Positions 62,336 to 64,000 of a DNA stretch of 64,000 nt are shown in pieces. Location: NCBI GenBank assembly GCA_946188395.1, contig CAMHUU010000011.1, forward strand, positions 1 to 64,000, given 5' to 3'. The number at the start of each line of letters is the position of its first letter. The stretch's first letter is position 1. The position numbers and the translations under genes were made by a program. The notes under the pieces are model-generated. The model saw only the letters and a program-made list of their open reading frames with translations. It did not search any database and was not told where the DNA came from. This DNA is from an uncultured Prevotellaceae bacterium (GTDB taxonomy: Bacteria; Bacteroidota; Bacteroidia; Bacteroidales; Bacteroidaceae).

Positions 62336-63091
62336 ATGCACGCAAGCGACAGCATTGTCATCATTCCTACTTATAACGAGAAGGAAAACATCGAGAAGAT
62401 TATCCGGGCCGTATTCGGTCTGGAGAAATGTTTCCATATACTGGTCATCGACGACGGTTCACCCGACGGTACCGCACAAATTGTGAAGGGCCTGATGGCC
62501 CAGCCGGAATTCAGCGACCGTCTCTTCATTCTCGAGCGCAGCGGCAAGCAGGGTTTAGGCACGGCTTATATCGCTGGTTTCAAGTGGGCCTTGGAGCGCG
62601 ACTACGGCTACATCTTCGAGATGGATGCCGACTTCAGTCACGATCCCAACGACCTGCCGCGCCTCTATTCGGCCTGTGCCGACGATGGGTATGACGTAGC
62701 CATCGGCTCGCGCTATGTTTCTGGAGTCAACGTTGTCAACTGGCCCATTGGTCGCGTACTCATGTCCTACTTCGCCTCGAAGTACGTGCGCATCGTCACG
62801 GGCTTCAAGGTACACGACACCACAGCCGGCTTCAAGTGCTACAAGCGCCGCGTGCTGAAAACCATCGAACTCGACAAGATCCGCTTCAAGGGCTATGGTT
62901 TCCAGATTGAGATGAAATACACGGCCTACAAGATTGGCTTTAAGATTAAGGAGGTCAGCGTCATTTTCGTCAACCGCCGCGAAGGCACCTCAAAGATGTC
63001 GGGTGGCATCTTCGGCGAGGCGTTCTTCGGTGTCATGCGCCTGCGCTGGGACGGCTGGACTCGCAAGTATCCTGCTATGATTAATGAGTAA
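62336..63091 (+). CDS. Polyprenol monophosphomannose synthase-like GT2 glycosyltransferase
   Basis: IVIIPTYNEKENIEKII; ILVIDDGSPDGTAQIV; FEMDADFSHDPNDLPRL; GSRYVSGVNVVNWP. Confidence 0.93.
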   Translation: MHASDSIVIIPTYNEKENIEKIIRAVFGLEKCFHILVIDDGSPDGTAQIVKGLMAQPEFSDRLFILERSGKQGLGTAYIAGFKWALERDYGYIFEMDADFSHDPNDLPRLYSACADDGYDVAIGSRYVSGVNVVNWPIGRVLMSYFASKYVRIVTGFKVHDTTAGFKCYKRRVLKTIELDKIRFKGYGFQIEMKYTAYKIGFKIKEVSVIFVNRREGTSKMSGGIFGEAFFGVMRLRWDGWTRKYPAMINE

Positions 63092-63130
63092 TTAGCAATG
63101 AGTAGTGGGTAATTACTCATTGCTAATTAA
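63079..63130. repeat. TAATGAG/TAATTAG-type repeat forming a 16-bp hairpin at convergent gene ends
   Basis: TAATTAGCAATGAGTA (63089-63104) pairs with TACTCATTGCTAATTA (63114-63129), 9-nt loop. Confidence 0.85.
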
Positions 63131-63133
63131 AAA

Positions 63134-64000
63134 TTAATCGTTTACAATCTTGATTCTTCCCTGCGGCTGTGCATAGGCTTTGCCTGTGTTGCCGCCCAGC
63201 ACCTTCGTCAGGTAGTCAATCATCGCCTCGTGATAGCGGATGGTGCTTTCCTGCAGCACGGGACACTTCTTGAACATATCGAAGAATCCCCCACCCTCGT
63301 GGGTATAGTTCGTCATCGTCACGCTGTATGTGTGATTCTCGTCCAACGGGGCATACTTACCGTTTTCCTGCAGCACCTCGATGTCGCTGACGCGATGGCT
63401 CTTGCAATGAATGGTGAACCGCAGTCCCGAGCACTGTGGGAAGTTGCCGTCCAAAACGGGCACCAACGCCGTACAGCGCGTCAGCATCTCCTTCAGCAGT
63501 TTACCGCTCACGGCCACGCGACGCAGAATATTGTCGTAGGGCAGCATACCGATGACATCACCATAGGTAATGTCGCCAGCCATGATGTCGTTACGGATAC
63601 CGCCGCCGTTCTCGAAAGCGATGTCCGACTTCAGGGCGTAACGATAGGCGTCAGCCACCAAGTCGCCGGCATTCGTTTCACTGCCGCGGATAATCCATTG
63701 TTTGTTCTCGTCGCTCACCACCAGTCGGTAGTCGGTATGTGCCACCACCTTCGACGTAGCAGCGTCTACCAGTTTGTGAATGCTGTCCGTAGCGGCCTTC
63801 ACACGGGCGTTCACGTAGGGTACATCGGCAGGTTTCAGCAGTTTCGTCGTCATGCGACCGTCGGGGGTAATCAGCAACTTGCCGATTCGCTCGAACTGCG
63901 TACCCGTCTGCGTGACGGTAATCTCCTGGCCGTCAAGGTTCGTGGCCTTGGCATTCTCGAAAATCTCGTGCGAATGTCCGTCCAGCACGACGTCGATGCC
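63134..64000 (-). CDS. 5'-nucleotidase / metallophosphatase, C-terminal part, truncated by window edge
   Basis: GIDVVLDGHSHEIFENA at the window end is the metallophosphatase motif, so the N-terminus lies outside; NAGDLVADAYRYALKSDIAFENGGGIRNDI. Confidence 0.9.
   Translation of the reverse strand, partial: GIDVVLDGHSHEIFENAKATNLDGQEITVTQTGTQFERIGKLLITPDGRMTTKLLKPADVPYVNARVKAATDSIHKLVDAATSKVVAHTDYRLVVSDENKQWIIRGSETNAGDLVADAYRYALKSDIAFENGGGIRNDIMAGDITYGDVIGMLPYDNILRRVAVSGKLLKEMLTRCTALVPVLDGNFPQCSGLRFTIHCKSHRVSDIEVLQENGKYAPLDENHTYSVTMTNYTHEGGGFFDMFKKCPVLQESTIRYHEAMIDYLTKVLGGNTGKAYAQPQGRIKIVND

Overview
The window looks like a contiguous piece of a Bacteroidales chromosome (inference: probably Prevotellaceae-like, from TAnnTTTG -7 promoter boxes, a smalltalk microprotein next to an HU-like gene, DUF4492-cydAB and a PorE-like OmpA protein). 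It is dominated by core genes: lysS, gpsA, pgi, sppA, lpxK, a purine nucleoside phosphorylase gene, thiL, tRNA-Phe, a two-component pair, coaW, tatA/tatC, a polyferredoxin plus a Tat-signal aldo/keto reductase, mltG, an ABC-2/HlyD/TolC efflux operon, cydAB, a SpoIIE phosphatase, topB, a PorE-like protein, an ECF sigma cluster, an RsmF-like methyltransferase, thyA, folA, an ExbB/ExbD cluster, mfd, a polyprenol-phosphate mannosyltransferase and a truncated 5'-nucleotidase. I found no phage, IS element, CRISPR array or classical defence locus. The most unusual signal is a set of very short (7-9 bp unit) repeat cassettes plus GGGGAC(A/T)GTCCCC palindromes. They occur between genes, where they often supply stop or start codons, and also in-frame inside housekeeping genes (thiL, cydA, cydB, mfd, topB, rsmF-like, tatC, the Fe-S protein, HU). 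One result is that LSTLNSQL-type peptides appear in four unrelated proteins. Other items worth checking are palindromic divergent promoters, a candidate intergenic sRNA, an unannotated 40-aa membrane microprotein between ExbB and ExbD, and a Tat/polyferredoxin/aldo-keto reductase module.
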